This document shows, in pieces, positions 1 through 8,811 of a stretch of 64,000 nt of DNA. Location: the NCBI RefSeq assembly GCF_014199625.1, contig NZ_JACHNY010000009.1, positions 1-64,000 of the forward strand, given 5' to 3'. Within the stretch, counting starts at the first letter, position 1. Each line of letters begins with the position of its first letter. The notes beneath the pieces are model-generated. The model did not search any database and was not told the DNA's origin. It was given only the letters and a program-made list of their open reading frames with translations. Origin of the DNA: Sphingomonas abaci (GTDB taxonomy: Bacteria; Pseudomonadota; Alphaproteobacteria; Sphingomonadales; Sphingomonadaceae). A program made the position numbers and the translations under genes.

Positions 1-10
1 GCCATGGCTT

Positions 11-58
11 GCCCTGATGAAGCCTGCGGCCGCTTCGCGGCCTTGTCTTCATCAGGGC
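11..58. repeat. Perfect inverted repeat (hairpin) next to transposase remnant
   Basis: The 12-base arms GCCCTGATGAAG (11-22) and CTTCATCAGGGC (47-58) are exact reverse complements. A second, nested pair GGCCGC/GCGGCC (28-33 and 37-42) lies inside. It sits just before the point where similarity to an IS3 transposase begins, so it may be an element end, a small palindromic insertion or a scar. There is no T-tract, so it is not a typical terminator. Confidence 0.6.
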
Positions 59-87
59 CATAGCGGCTCCCGTTCCAGCGCTTCCCA

Positions 88-414
88 ATGTGCTACGGCA
101 CCGAGCTGACCAGTCTGGCGATCCTGAGATGGACGCAGGAACGACCCGTCGAGTGGCACTACATCGCGCCCGGCAAGCCGCAGCAGAACGGCTACGTCGA
201 GAGCTTCAACGGCCGTCTGCGCGACGAGTGCCTTAACGAGACGCTGTTCGTGTCGCTCAGTCATGCCCGCTCGGTGCTGCGGCTCTGGCGCGACGACTAC
301 AACCATGTGCGCCCGCATAGCGGTGTTGGCGGGCTCACGCCCGCCGATGCTGCCAGGCGGGTTGTGCAACACCGCCCCGAGGGGCACCATACCAACCCCG
401 GACTCCAGTTATGA
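88..414 (+). mobile_element. IS3-family transposase (OrfB) C-terminal remnant
   Basis: The reading frame encodes the C-terminal part of a DDE integrase-core transposase of the IS3 type. Visible landmarks are GTELTS, the [19 protein letters not shown] block that carries the catalytic glutamate, and the closing [18 protein letters not shown] segment. The usual start of this block is DNGTE, but here it reads CYGTE, so the second catalytic aspartate is missing. Similarity ends abruptly at about position 88. Only about 108 codons remain of a protein that normally has about 270-300, so it cannot be active. The integrase remnant that starts immediately downstream shows that this is a scar of more than one element. 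Confidence 0.85.
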
Positions 415-420
415 CTGGTA

Positions 421-1075
421 GAGCTTTGGGGAGCACGTCAAAGGCCGGGGACCATCGCCCGTGGGGTGGGGCTTCTGCACACCATTATCGAGGTAGCGCG
501 ACGGGATTGGGGCGTCTCGATGCCGAACAATGTCATCGCCCAGGTCAGGCGCTTACCGGTGCGCAACCCCAGGGACAGACGCTTAAAGCCGGGTGCGTTT
601 CAGCGGCTTGAATCGGCCTCGAAGGCGACGCGGAACGCAAGCGTTAGGCCGGCTTTCTGTTCGCCCTACAGACGGGCTCAAGCCGTGGTAAAGTGCTAGA
701 CCTAACATGGCCCCATATCGATCTTAACAGCGCTTAGCGCACATCCCGCGAACCGAGACGGGTCACCCACGAACGGCCCCCGTGACAGATGATGCTGTAT
801 CGTTTTAGAGGGCTCACCAGTGACGGACGGTCGTGTGTTTCCTCTAACCGCCATGACTTTACGATTGGCCTGGAACAGAGCCCGATAACGCGCTGGTATG
901 CCCGACCTGCACTTTCATGACTTGAAGCATCAAGTCATCAGCAGATTAGCGAAGATGGGCCTACCCTCTGCCGAACTTGCAATCATCAACGGTCACCGTG
1001 ATCCGCATATGCCGATGCGCTTCACGCACTCAAAGCCCGCCAATCTAACGAAAAAGCCATCAGGCAGATGCTGGG
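421..1075 (+). pseudogene. Tyrosine recombinase (phage-type integrase) pseudogene, multiply frameshifted
   Basis: Pieces of one integrase can be read in order through several frames. First comes a core-binding segment with LLHTIIEVARRDWGVSMPNN and RDRRLKPGAFQRLE (about 466-640). A piece reading DLTWPHIDLNSA follows (about 700-735), then ETGHPRTAPVTDDAVSF (about 757-807), then GRVFPLTAMTLRLAWNRAR (829-885). An in-frame TAA at 886-888 is followed by MPDLHFHDLKHQVISRL and GHRDPHMPMRFTH (898-1047). In active family members the HDLRH arginine and the YTH tyrosine are catalytic. Here they read HDLKH and FTH, so both residues are substituted as well as the frame being broken. It is an old, inactive remnant, probably of an integrated element. 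Both ends are approximate. Confidence 0.85.
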
Positions 1076-1203
1076 AGCAAGAGGTCGGCGGCGATGCCTC
1101 GTCCTCTGACCCAGACCCTCCGCGATCTCGCAGGGTAGGAGCCGCATCGTCGATACGGCCTGTACAACCATAATCCGCAGTTCTGTCGACCATATCCGGC
1201 CGG

Positions 1204-1677
1204 TCATGACGGGTCGCATTCTGCGGCCTCAGCCCGTGGCTCGTCGTCGGCGAGATCGACGACGCGGATGTTCCCGCGACCGGCATCGATCGCCCCCGCC
1301 TTGCTCATGAGCGCCAGTTCCCGATCGAGCATAGCATGTGTCTTGCCGTGCAAACCATCGACATCGCTGCCGATCGTGCTCGGGACCGGAGGTGAGGCCT
1401 TGGCATCGACCAAGGCGGCCTGAAACGCCGCCCGTTCGATGACGCGACCCGGCTTGCCGCCATTGCAGGCCGCAAGAAGGGCGACGACGGCTCGGCGGAG
1501 GTCGGGCGTGCATGCGCTCGCTCTGCCGCGGGGGGCGGGCGGCGATGGGCGGGACGCGGGGGTGCCGGGGGCACCCATGGAGCGGAAAGAGCCGGCCCGC
1601 TTCGCTAAGCGAGCGCCATGATCGCTCAGCCGATAAGGGCTGCCATCCGCGTGGCGTCTCCGGTCGATCCCGGCCAT
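1204..1677 (-). CDS. Hypothetical protein, doubtful
   Basis: This is an open frame of 157 codons on the minus strand, with a possible later ATG at 1578 that would give 124 aa. I do not recognise the product. The last ~100 residues (from ACTPDLRRAVVALLAACNGG through AMLDRELALMSKAGAID) have balanced composition and G/C-ending codons, as expected of a real coding region. The first third is low-complexity and rich in Arg, Pro and Ala. It lies between the mobile-element scar and the sulfotransferase gene and could be the remaining part of an element-borne gene. No domain or signal sequence is visible. The ORF runs over a region also open in other frames, so it may be spurious. Confidence 0.3.
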   Translation of the reverse strand: MAGIDRRRHADGSPYRLSDHGARLAKRAGSFRSMGAPGTPASRPSPPAPRGRASACTPDLRRAVVALLAACNGGKPGRVIERAAFQAALVDAKASPPVPSTIGSDVDGLHGKTHAMLDRELALMSKAGAIDAGRGNIRVVDLADDEPRAEAAECDPS

Positions 1678-1771
1678 GATGGAGGGCGGATCATCCGCCT
1701 CGACGCGGGCCTGGCCGGTCCGCCGGCTGGCCGATCTTGATCACGCGGTCGCTTGGTGGTTTCTACGGACG

Positions 1772-3373
1772 ATGACCCGGCCCTCGCCATCGCCTTCGCA
1801 TTCCCGGTGGCATCCCCGCCTCGTCGATGCCGCGCTGGCGCTGCACGACAACCGGCTGGGGGAGGCGGAGCCGCTGCTGCGCCAGCATCTGAAGGCAGAT
1901 CCGTTCGACGCCCGCGCGATCCGCATGCTGGCCGAACTCGCCGGAAGGATCGGGCGCTACAAGGATGCCGAGACGCTGCTGCGGCGCGCGCTTGAATTGT
2001 CACCGGCCTTCCACGCGGCCCGCGCCAACCTCGCCATCGTCCTGTACCGCCTCAATCGGCCGATGGAGGCGATCGCCGAGCTCGATCGGCTGCTCGAAGA
2101 GGAACCCGACCATGTCGGCCACGCCAATCTGAAGGCGGCGGCTCTCGGGCGGATCGGCGGGTTCGAGGAGGCGATCGTGCTGTACGAGACCGTGCTGCGC
2201 GATGCGCCGGAGCAGCCCCGCGTCTGGATGAGCTATGGTCATATGCTCAAGACGGTCGGACGGCAGGCGGAGGGCATCGCGGCCTATCGCCGCGCCGTGG
2301 CGATCACGCCATGGCTGGGCGAAGCCTGGTGGAGCCTCGCCAACCTTAAGACCGTCGCGTTCGACGACGCCGACATCGCCGCGATGACCGATGCGCAGGC
2401 GCGCGACGATGTCAGCGTGGAGGATCGCTTCCACCTCGATTTCGCGCTTGGCAAGGCGTTCGAGGATCGCCGTCGGGCGGCGGACGCCTTCGCGCATTAT
2501 GCCGCCGGCAATCGGCTGCGGCGGACGCGCATCGTCTACGACGCCGACGAAACCCGCCGCTTCGTCGACGACAGCATCGCGACCCTGGATACGGACCTGA
2601 TCGCCGTGCGCGCCGGTCAGGGGTCGCTCGCGCCCGATCCGATCTTCATCCTGGGCATGCCGAGGGCGGGATCGACCCTGATCGAGCAGATCCTGTCCAG
2701 CCACCCCTTGGTGGAGGGCACGTCCGAATTGCCCGACGTGCCCGCCCTCGCCCGGAGCGTTGCCGACTATCCGCGCGGGCTCGTCGCACTGGACGGGCCC
2801 CGGCTGCGCGCGATGGGCGACGACTATCTTCGGCGTGCTGCGGTGCAGCGCCGGACGGACCGTCCCTTCTTCATCGACAAGCTGCCCAACAACTGGGCGC
2901 ACCTGCCGCTCATCCTGCTGATGCTGCCCAACGCGCGCGTGATCGATGCGCGTCGCCACCCGCTTGGCTGCTGCTTCTCCAACTACAAACAGCATTTCGC
3001 CCGCGGCCAGACCTTCAGCTACGATCTTGCCGACATGGGCCGCTACTATCGTGATTATGTACGGCTGATGGCTCATATCGACCGGGTCGCGCCGGGGCGG
3101 GTGCATCGCGTCTTCTACGAGCGGATGGTGGACGACACCGAGGTCGAGGTGCGCCGCCTGCTCGCCGCCTGCGGGCTGGACTGGGACCCGGCATGCCTCG
3201 CCTTTCACGAGACGCGGCGAGCGGTGCGGACCGCCAGTTCCGAACAGGTCCGGCGGCCCATCTACCGGGACGGCACGGAGGCCTGGAAACCGTTCGACCC
3301 GTGGCTCGGCCCGCTCCGCGCCAGCCTGGGCGACGTGCTGAGCGCCTATCCGATGGTACCCGCGTTCGACTGA
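1772..3373 (+). CDS. TPR-repeat sulfotransferase family protein
   Basis: The 533-residue protein has an N-terminal block of tetratricopeptide repeats (about residues 20-200) and a C-terminal sulfotransferase domain. The domain is recognised by the PAPS-binding loop FILGMPRAGSTLIEQILSSHP at about residues 290-310 and a second phosphosulfate-binding segment DARRHPLGCCFSNYKQHF at about 390. By family it should move a sulfuryl group from PAPS to an unknown acceptor, with the TPR part binding a partner or substrate. The frame is open from an earlier ATG at 1676, but that extension is Arg/Trp-rich and lacks repeat character. The ATG at 1772, just before the first repeat, is therefore preferred. The next genes are a TonB-dependent receptor and an amidohydrolase, which suggests a shared uptake role, though no substrate can be named. 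Confidence 0.85.
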   Translation: MTRPSPSPSHSRWHPRLVDAALALHDNRLGEAEPLLRQHLKADPFDARAIRMLAELAGRIGRYKDAETLLRRALELSPAFHAARANLAIVLYRLNRPMEAIAELDRLLEEEPDHVGHANLKAAALGRIGGFEEAIVLYETVLRDAPEQPRVWMSYGHMLKTVGRQAEGIAAYRRAVAITPWLGEAWWSLANLKTVAFDDADIAAMTDAQARDDVSVEDRFHLDFALGKAFEDRRRAADAFAHYAAGNRLRRTRIVYDADETRRFVDDSIATLDTDLIAVRAGQGSLAPDPIFILGMPRAGSTLIEQILSSHPLVEGTSELPDVPALARSVADYPRGLVALDGPRLRAMGDDYLRRAAVQRRTDRPFFIDKLPNNWAHLPLILLMLPNARVIDARRHPLGCCFSNYKQHFARGQTFSYDLADMGRYYRDYVRLMAHIDRVAPGRVHRVFYERMVDDTEVEVRRLLAACGLDWDPACLAFHETRRAVRTASSEQVRRPIYRDGTEAWKPFDPWLGPLRASLGDVLSAYPMVPAFD

Positions 3374-3502
3374 TCGCACTGGAAAGGCGTGGTAAAACTA
3401 TCACGCTGCACCTGCGAAACGACCGGCCTCATGGGCGTCATATTGACGGTCCGGAGCGCATAGTTACCCTTTCGCAACATCGTGCTGGTCTGGGGGGATT
3501 TC

Positions 3503-6013
3503 ATGCTGCCGAACCGTCATCGCCCACTGCTTACGGCATTGTGTGTCTCGTCGGCGCTGACCGCCGTTCCGGCGATCGCACAGACGACGCCGGATCCAGC
3601 CGGCGACGCCACCGCCGCCGCTCCGGCCGAGCCCATGCAGGACGATATCATCGTCACCGCACAGAAGCGCGACGAGAATATCCAGAGCGTGCCGATCAGC
3701 ATCCAAGCCATCGGCACGCGCCGGCTCGATCAGCTCAATGTCACCAGCTTCGCCGATTACTCGCAATTGCTGCCCTCTGTCGCGTTCCAGAGTTCGCAGC
3801 CGGGCGTGACCACCGTCTATATGCGGGGCGTCGCAAGTGGCGGCGACGGCAACCATTCGGGCTCGCTTCCCTCCGTCGGCGTGTATCTCGACGAACAGCC
3901 GGTCACGACGATCGGCGGCACCCCCGACATCCATATCTATGACGTCGCCCGCATCGAAAGCCTCGCCGGCCCACAAGGGACGCTGTACGGCGCGTCGTCC
4001 GAAGCCGGTACGATCCGCATCATCACCAACAAACCGGACACGAAGGAATTCTACGGCCGGATCGACGGCGAGGCGAATACGGTGAAATCGGGGGGCCAGG
4101 GTGGCCGGCTGGAAGGGATGCTCAACATCCCCCTGTCGTCGATGGCAGCCCTGCGCGTCGTCGGTTTCTACCAGCACGACGCCGGCTATATCGACAACGT
4201 CCCCGGCACCCGGACCTTCACCGGCGGCATCACCGTCGACAATGCGCCGTTCGTCGAGAAGAACTATAACGACGCCGACATCTGGGGCGGTCGCGCCGCC
4301 TTGAAGATCGACCTGGACGACAGCTGGACCGTCACACCGACCGTACTCTACCAGGAACAGCGCAACCACGGCAGCTTCGGTTACGACCCGAGGGTCGGCG
4401 ACCTCGAGGTCCAGCATTTCTTCCCCGAATATCGGCGCGACCGTTTCGTGCAGGCGGCGCTGACGATCGAGGGCAAGCTCGGCAATTGGGACGTAACCTA
4501 TGCCGGCGCCTATTTCGACCGGCGCGATACGCAGTCATCCGACTATACCGACTATGCCGAAGCCTATGACTCGCTTTACGCCTCGGTGGGCGGCATCGCC
4601 GGTTATTTCTATTTCCAGAACAATGCCGGCCAGCAGATCGACTCGCGCCAGCGCATCATCGGCACCGACCATTTCAAGAAGATGAGCCAGGAACTGCGCG
4701 TCGCGTCGCCGCAGGACGAGCGCTTCCGCCTGGTCGCCGGCGCCTTCTACCAGCGGCAGAGCAACCGGATCGGCCAGGACTATCAGGTCGCGGGCCTCGC
4801 CGACTCCCTGTCCGTCAACGGCCGCCCCGGCACCCTTTGGCTGACCGAACAATATCGTGTCGACAAGGACTATGCGGTGTTCGGCGAGGCCAGCTACGAT
4901 CTGCTGCCGACGCTCACCGCGACCGTCGGCGGCCGCGCCTATATCTTCGACAATTCGCTGATCGGCTTTTTCGGCTTCGGCCGCGATCCGAACGGACCAC
5001 CCTATAATGCGGCGGGCAGTTCCCGCACCGGCGTCGCCGGCTGTTACACGACGACGGGCGCGCTCCTGCGCGACAATCCCGGCGGCACCCTGTTGCCGGC
5101 CGCGGTTGGCGGCAGCCCGTGCACCAACCTGGCCCAATATGCCAGCGGCACCTTGTCGCCGCGCAGCGTCGACGGTCAGGGCGCGACCTATCGCTTCAAC
5201 CTGACCTGGAAACCGACCGACCGCCTGCTGTTCTACGGCACCTGGTCGAAGGGGTTCCGCCCCGGTGGCATCAACCGCCGTGCGACCGTCGCGCCCTATG
5301 CGCCCGATTTTCTCGTCAACTACGAAGCGGGCTGGAAAACGACGCTGTTCGACGGCCGGCTGCGCTGGAACGGCGCGCTCTACCAGCAGAATTGGGACGC
5401 CTTCCAATTCTCGTTCCTGGGGGCGAACAGCTTCACCGAGATCCACAATGGTCCCGACGCCCGGATCCGCGGCGTGGAAAGCGACATCAGCCTCACTCTC
5501 GGCGCGCTCGCCCTAACGGCGGCGGGGTCGTACACCGATGCCAAGATCCGGCGGAACCTCTGCGCGATCGACGATCCCAGCTTCACCTGCAACGGCGCCG
5601 GCAATTTCGTCGCCGCGCCGGTGGGCACCCGCCTGCCGATCACGCCGCGGTTCAAGGTCAGCGGCAATGCGCGGTATTCGGTGCCGGTCGGCACCGCGAA
5701 GGCCTATCTCCAGGCGCTGGTGACGCATCAGAGTTCGGCCTCGTCCGACCTTCGCACCGCCGTGGTCGAGACGGGCACGGGCGATATCGTCAGTCCGGCC
5801 GCGCTGCAGGGACGGCTGGCCGCCTTCACGACCGCCAATTTCGCGATCGGCGCCGACTTCAGCCGGTACACGTTCGAACTCTATCTCCAGAATGCGTTCG
5901 ACGAACGGGCGCAATTGTCGCGCTTCCAGGAATGCGGCAGCTGTTACCAACGCCCCTATATCGTGACGAACACGCCGCGAACGATCGGCGTCCGCGCCGG
6001 CGCCCGCTTCTGA
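3503..6013 (+). CDS. TonB-dependent outer-membrane receptor
   Basis: The protein (836 aa) begins with a signal peptide (MLPNRHRPLLTALCVSSALTAVPAIAQ). It continues with the motif DDIIVTAQKRDENIQSVPISI, the TonB-box and start of the plug typical of sphingomonad receptors. The long remainder has beta-barrel composition and ends in a C-terminal aromatic residue (GVRAGARF). The frame is open from a GTG at 3482, but the ATG at 3503 is favoured because it is preceded by GGGGGA and starts a normal signal peptide. It would import a scarce ligand across the outer membrane using TonB energy. The ligand is unknown. A secreted amidohydrolase 20 bases downstream in the same direction makes a peptide-like or amide-bearing compound a fair guess. 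Confidence 0.93.
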   Translation: MLPNRHRPLLTALCVSSALTAVPAIAQTTPDPAGDATAAAPAEPMQDDIIVTAQKRDENIQSVPISIQAIGTRRLDQLNVTSFADYSQLLPSVAFQSSQPGVTTVYMRGVASGGDGNHSGSLPSVGVYLDEQPVTTIGGTPDIHIYDVARIESLAGPQGTLYGASSEAGTIRIITNKPDTKEFYGRIDGEANTVKSGGQGGRLEGMLNIPLSSMAALRVVGFYQHDAGYIDNVPGTRTFTGGITVDNAPFVEKNYNDADIWGGRAALKIDLDDSWTVTPTVLYQEQRNHGSFGYDPRVGDLEVQHFFPEYRRDRFVQAALTIEGKLGNWDVTYAGAYFDRRDTQSSDYTDYAEAYDSLYASVGGIAGYFYFQNNAGQQIDSRQRIIGTDHFKKMSQELRVASPQDERFRLVAGAFYQRQSNRIGQDYQVAGLADSLSVNGRPGTLWLTEQYRVDKDYAVFGEASYDLLPTLTATVGGRAYIFDNSLIGFFGFGRDPNGPPYNAAGSSRTGVAGCYTTTGALLRDNPGGTLLPAAVGGSPCTNLAQYASGTLSPRSVDGQGATYRFNLTWKPTDRLLFYGTWSKGFRPGGINRRATVAPYAPDFLVNYEAGWKTTLFDGRLRWNGALYQQNWDAFQFSFLGANSFTEIHNGPDARIRGVESDISLTLGALALTAAGSYTDAKIRRNLCAIDDPSFTCNGAGNFVAAPVGTRLPITPRFKVSGNARYSVPVGTAKAYLQALVTHQSSASSDLRTAVVETGTGDIVSPAALQGRLAAFTTANFAIGADFSRYTFELYLQNAFDERAQLSRFQECGSCYQRPYIVTNTPRTIGVRAGARF

Positions 6014-6033
6014 CCTCTTCCGAAAGACCGTTC

Positions 6034-7317
6034 ATGCGTATGCTGTCCTCCCTGTCGCTGGCGATCGCCCTGGTGGCCGCACCGGCAGAAGCGAAAACCG
6101 TCGTCGTCACCGCGGCGCACATGATCGACGTGCTGTCGGGCAAGCGGGTCGACGATCCGCAGGTGACGATCGTCGACGGGCGCATCACTGCGGTCGGCCG
6201 TCGCGGCGATGCCGTGCCGGCGGGGGCGGAACGGATCGATCTGGGCAACCGCACGGTGCTGCCCGGCCTCATCGACATGCACGTCCATCTGACCAGCGAC
6301 CCGACGATCAGTGGCTACCGGACGCTGGAGTTCACCGACAGCTACTGGACGGTCGTCGGCGTCGCCAACGCGCGCAGGACGCTGAATGCGGGCTTCACCA
6401 CCGTGCGCAACGTCGGATCGACCGACTATGCCGATGTCGGACTGAAGCAAGGGATCGAGCGCGGCGAGATAGCCGGGCCGCGGATCGTGCCGGCGACCTA
6501 TGCGCTGGGCGTCACCGGCGGCCATTGCGACGCGACCGAATTCCCGCCCTCGGTCACCGTGCCGCACCCGCAGATCGCGAACTCCCCCGATGGCTTCCGC
6601 GCCGCGGTGCGCACCGTCCGCAAATATGGGGCGGAGGTGATCAAGGTGTGCATGACCGGCGGCGTGCTGTCGAAGACCGACTCGGTCGGGGCACAGCAGC
6701 TCAGCTATGACGAGATCAAGGCGATCGTGGACGAGGCGCACATGCTCGGCATGCGCGTCGCCATCCATGCGCACGGCGCGGACGGCATCAACACCGGCCT
6801 GCGCGCCGGCGTCGATACGATCGAGCATGCCAGCCTCGCCGACGAGACCTCGTTCAAGCTCGCGAAGGAGCATGGCGCCTGGTTCGACATGGACATCTAC
6901 AATGACGACTACATCCTCGCCGAAGGGGCCAGGAACGGCGTCTTCGCCGAGAGCCTGGAAAAAGAACGCCAGATCGGCCGCAAGCAGCGCGAGACCTTCC
7001 GCGCCGCACACGCGGCGGGCGTGAAGATGCTGTTCGGCACCGATGGCGGCGTCTATCCCAATGGCAACAACGCATTGCAGTTCGCCAAGATGGTCGAATG
7101 GGGCATGACCCCGATCGAAGCCATCCAGTCCGCCACCAGCAGTGCGGCGCAAGCCCTGGACCGCACCCGCGACGTCGGCGCGATCGCCGTGGGCCGCTAT
7201 GGCGATCTGATCGCGGTCGATGGCGACCCCCTTGCCGACGTGCGCGTTCTCGAGCACGTCCCCTTCGTCATGAAGGGTGGCGAAGTCGTCGTGCAGCCGA
7301 CGGACGGCGCGAGGTAG
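6034..7317 (+). CDS. Secreted metal-dependent amidohydrolase
   Basis: The 427-residue protein starts with an export signal (MRMLSSLSLAIALVAAPAEA) and belongs to the amidohydrolase superfamily (prolidase/imidazolonepropionase-like branch). Metal-site landmarks are visible in order: the HxH motif in GLIDMHVHL, a lysine in EVIKVCMTGGV that may be the carboxylated bridging residue, the histidines of AIHAHGADG and TIEHASLAD, and the aspartate of FGTDGGVYPNG. Family members hydrolyse amide bonds, including Xaa-Pro and acyl-amino-acid substrates, in the periplasm or outside the cell. The substrate cannot be fixed from sequence. It lies 20 bases after the receptor gene and is probably co-transcribed with it. 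The start was chosen at the first ATG that begins a signal peptide; the open frame itself extends far upstream as an overlap with the receptor gene. Confidence 0.88.
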   Translation: MRMLSSLSLAIALVAAPAEAKTVVVTAAHMIDVLSGKRVDDPQVTIVDGRITAVGRRGDAVPAGAERIDLGNRTVLPGLIDMHVHLTSDPTISGYRTLEFTDSYWTVVGVANARRTLNAGFTTVRNVGSTDYADVGLKQGIERGEIAGPRIVPATYALGVTGGHCDATEFPPSVTVPHPQIANSPDGFRAAVRTVRKYGAEVIKVCMTGGVLSKTDSVGAQQLSYDEIKAIVDEAHMLGMRVAIHAHGADGINTGLRAGVDTIEHASLADETSFKLAKEHGAWFDMDIYNDDYILAEGARNGVFAESLEKERQIGRKQRETFRAAHAAGVKMLFGTDGGVYPNGNNALQFAKMVEWGMTPIEAIQSATSSAAQALDRTRDVGAIAVGRYGDLIAVDGDPLADVRVLEHVPFVMKGGEVVVQPTDGAR

Positions 7318-7632
7318 CCGGCAAGCCGAGTAGCCACACCTCGCATCGTACCGCAGAATACCGCGACCACGTCGTCCCATCGCCATTCCACCGCGGCACC
7401 TTGCTGCTTGCACCGCATCGGCTTGATCACCCCGATGGGTCGAAGGCGGTCGCTCATTCCCCTGCCCCGCTCGGCTGCGGCGCACCGGATGAACGGCCGG
7501 CCTGCAACAGCGGGGCGGCGGCCCGGTCCTTTCACGACCAGCGTGTCCACACCAGCATGTCGCGAAGGTCGAAACAGCGACTGGTGCCTCGCCCCCCTCC
7601 CCGCCAGGCTTGGAGGGCGCGGCGCCGCCCGC
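7318..7632. other. Intergenic region between convergent genes
   Basis: This is about 315 bases between the amidohydrolase stop and the histidine-kinase stop, which face each other. Open frames crossing it are Arg/Pro-rich and have no recognisable domain. I see no clear terminator hairpin with a T-tract, no repeat and no RNA gene. Confidence 0.5.
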
Positions 7633-8811
7633 TCAGCGCGGGGCGCATCCCGATGCCTGGTCGTCGCGCGCGGGATGCGATCCGGACCATGGCAGGGTCA
7701 TGCGGAACCGCGTCGGCCGGCCCGGCTCCAAGGTCAGCGCGCCGCCATGCGCCAGCGCGATCTGCCGCGCGAGGCTGAGGCCGATGCCCGTCCCCTCCGG
7801 CTTGCTGGTGTGGAAGGGGCGGAAGATGCGCGCGGCGGCGCTTGGGGGGACGCCCGGCCCATGGTCCTGCACCTCGATGGCGAGGTCCATTGCGCCGGCC
7901 TGCATCCGGATCACCACCCGCGCCGCGCCGGCCGCCGCCTCCGCCGCGTTCTGGAGGAGCGCCCAGAGCGCCTGGCCGATCTGGTCGCGGTCGAGCGGCC
8001 AGTCCAGCGCCGGCGCCACCGCGACCGTCAGCGACGCATCCGGCCAGCGGCCGGCGAACAGCCGCGCCAGATCGTCCGCCAGCGCGCGCAGGCGAACCAT
8101 CCGCCGCGCGGGTTCGGGCAGCCGCGCCAGGGCGCGATAGGCTTCGGTAAAACGCTGCAGCCCTTCGGCGCGGCGCGCCAGCGTGCCGAGGATCTCGTGC
8201 AGCAAGGCGGCATCGATTCCGCCCGCCCCCGCGACCACGGCCGCCCCACTTTCCGCCAGCGAGACGATCGGGGCGAGGCCGTTGAGCAGTTCATGGCCGA
8301 GCACCTGGATCATGTCCGCGCTCGCGCGCGCCTCGGCGGCGCGTTCCTCCTGTTCGATGTCGATCAACGCCGCGACGCTCCGCCCCTCGGCCACCGCCAC
8401 CCGGTCGACCCGCCAGCCGCGTCCCTCGTGACGCAGCCGCGTGGCGGCCGGATCGGTCAGGGCGGCGGGCGGCGGCAGGATGCGATCATCGGTCGCGAAC
8501 AGGCGGCGGGCGGCGCGGTTGAGCGTGCGCGCCGCCTTCCCCTCGATCCCGACCAGCGGCGTCGGCGCGGCGTCGAGCAGCAGCCGCAGCGCCAGCGCAT
8601 CGGCCTCCGCGCGCGCCGTGGCGGCCGGTGCCGGCGCGGCACGGGGCCGGATCGCCGTCCAGAGGTCGAGCGCCGTGAGCCACAGCGCGGTGATCGCCGC
8701 GCCGGTCAGCAGGCCCCACATGCCGCCCTGCCAGGCCAGCGCCCCCGCTACGCCGCACGCCACCAGCCCCAGGCTCGCCGCCACGCGGGGTGACCCGCGC
8801 CTAAAGCCCAT
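7633..8811 (-). CDS. Sensor histidine kinase, NtrB/NtrY-like
   Basis: The protein (392 aa) has two hydrophobic segments near the N terminus (about residues 10-50) and a PAS-like middle region. The kinase core has the H-box VLGHELLNGLAPI (phospho-acceptor His), the N-box ALLQNAAEAA, the G1 box VQDHGPGVP and the G2 box GTGIGLSLARQIA. It should be an inner-membrane kinase that autophosphorylates and passes phosphate to the regulator encoded just upstream, whose stop codon overlaps its start by 11 bases. No large periplasmic sensing domain is present, so the signal is probably membrane-associated or cytoplasmic. Its location opposite an export cassette suggests it reports envelope stress or the exported substrate. 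Confidence 0.9.
   Translation of the reverse strand: MGFRRGSPRVAASLGLVACGVAGALAWQGGMWGLLTGAAITALWLTALDLWTAIRPRAAPAPAATARAEADALALRLLLDAAPTPLVGIEGKAARTLNRAARRLFATDDRILPPPAALTDPAATRLRHEGRGWRVDRVAVAEGRSVAALIDIEQEERAAEARASADMIQVLGHELLNGLAPIVSLAESGAAVVAGAGGIDAALLHEILGTLARRAEGLQRFTEAYRALARLPEPARRMVRLRALADDLARLFAGRWPDASLTVAVAPALDWPLDRDQIGQALWALLQNAAEAAAGAARVVIRMQAGAMDLAIEVQDHGPGVPPSAAARIFRPFHTSKPEGTGIGLSLARQIALAHGGALTLEPGRPTRFRMTLPWSGSHPARDDQASGCAPR

Noticed and set aside
5119..6033. N-terminal extension of the amidohydrolase frame by 305 codons
   Set aside because: It overlaps the receptor gene in another frame and is Arg-rich. The ATG at 6034 starts a proper signal peptide.
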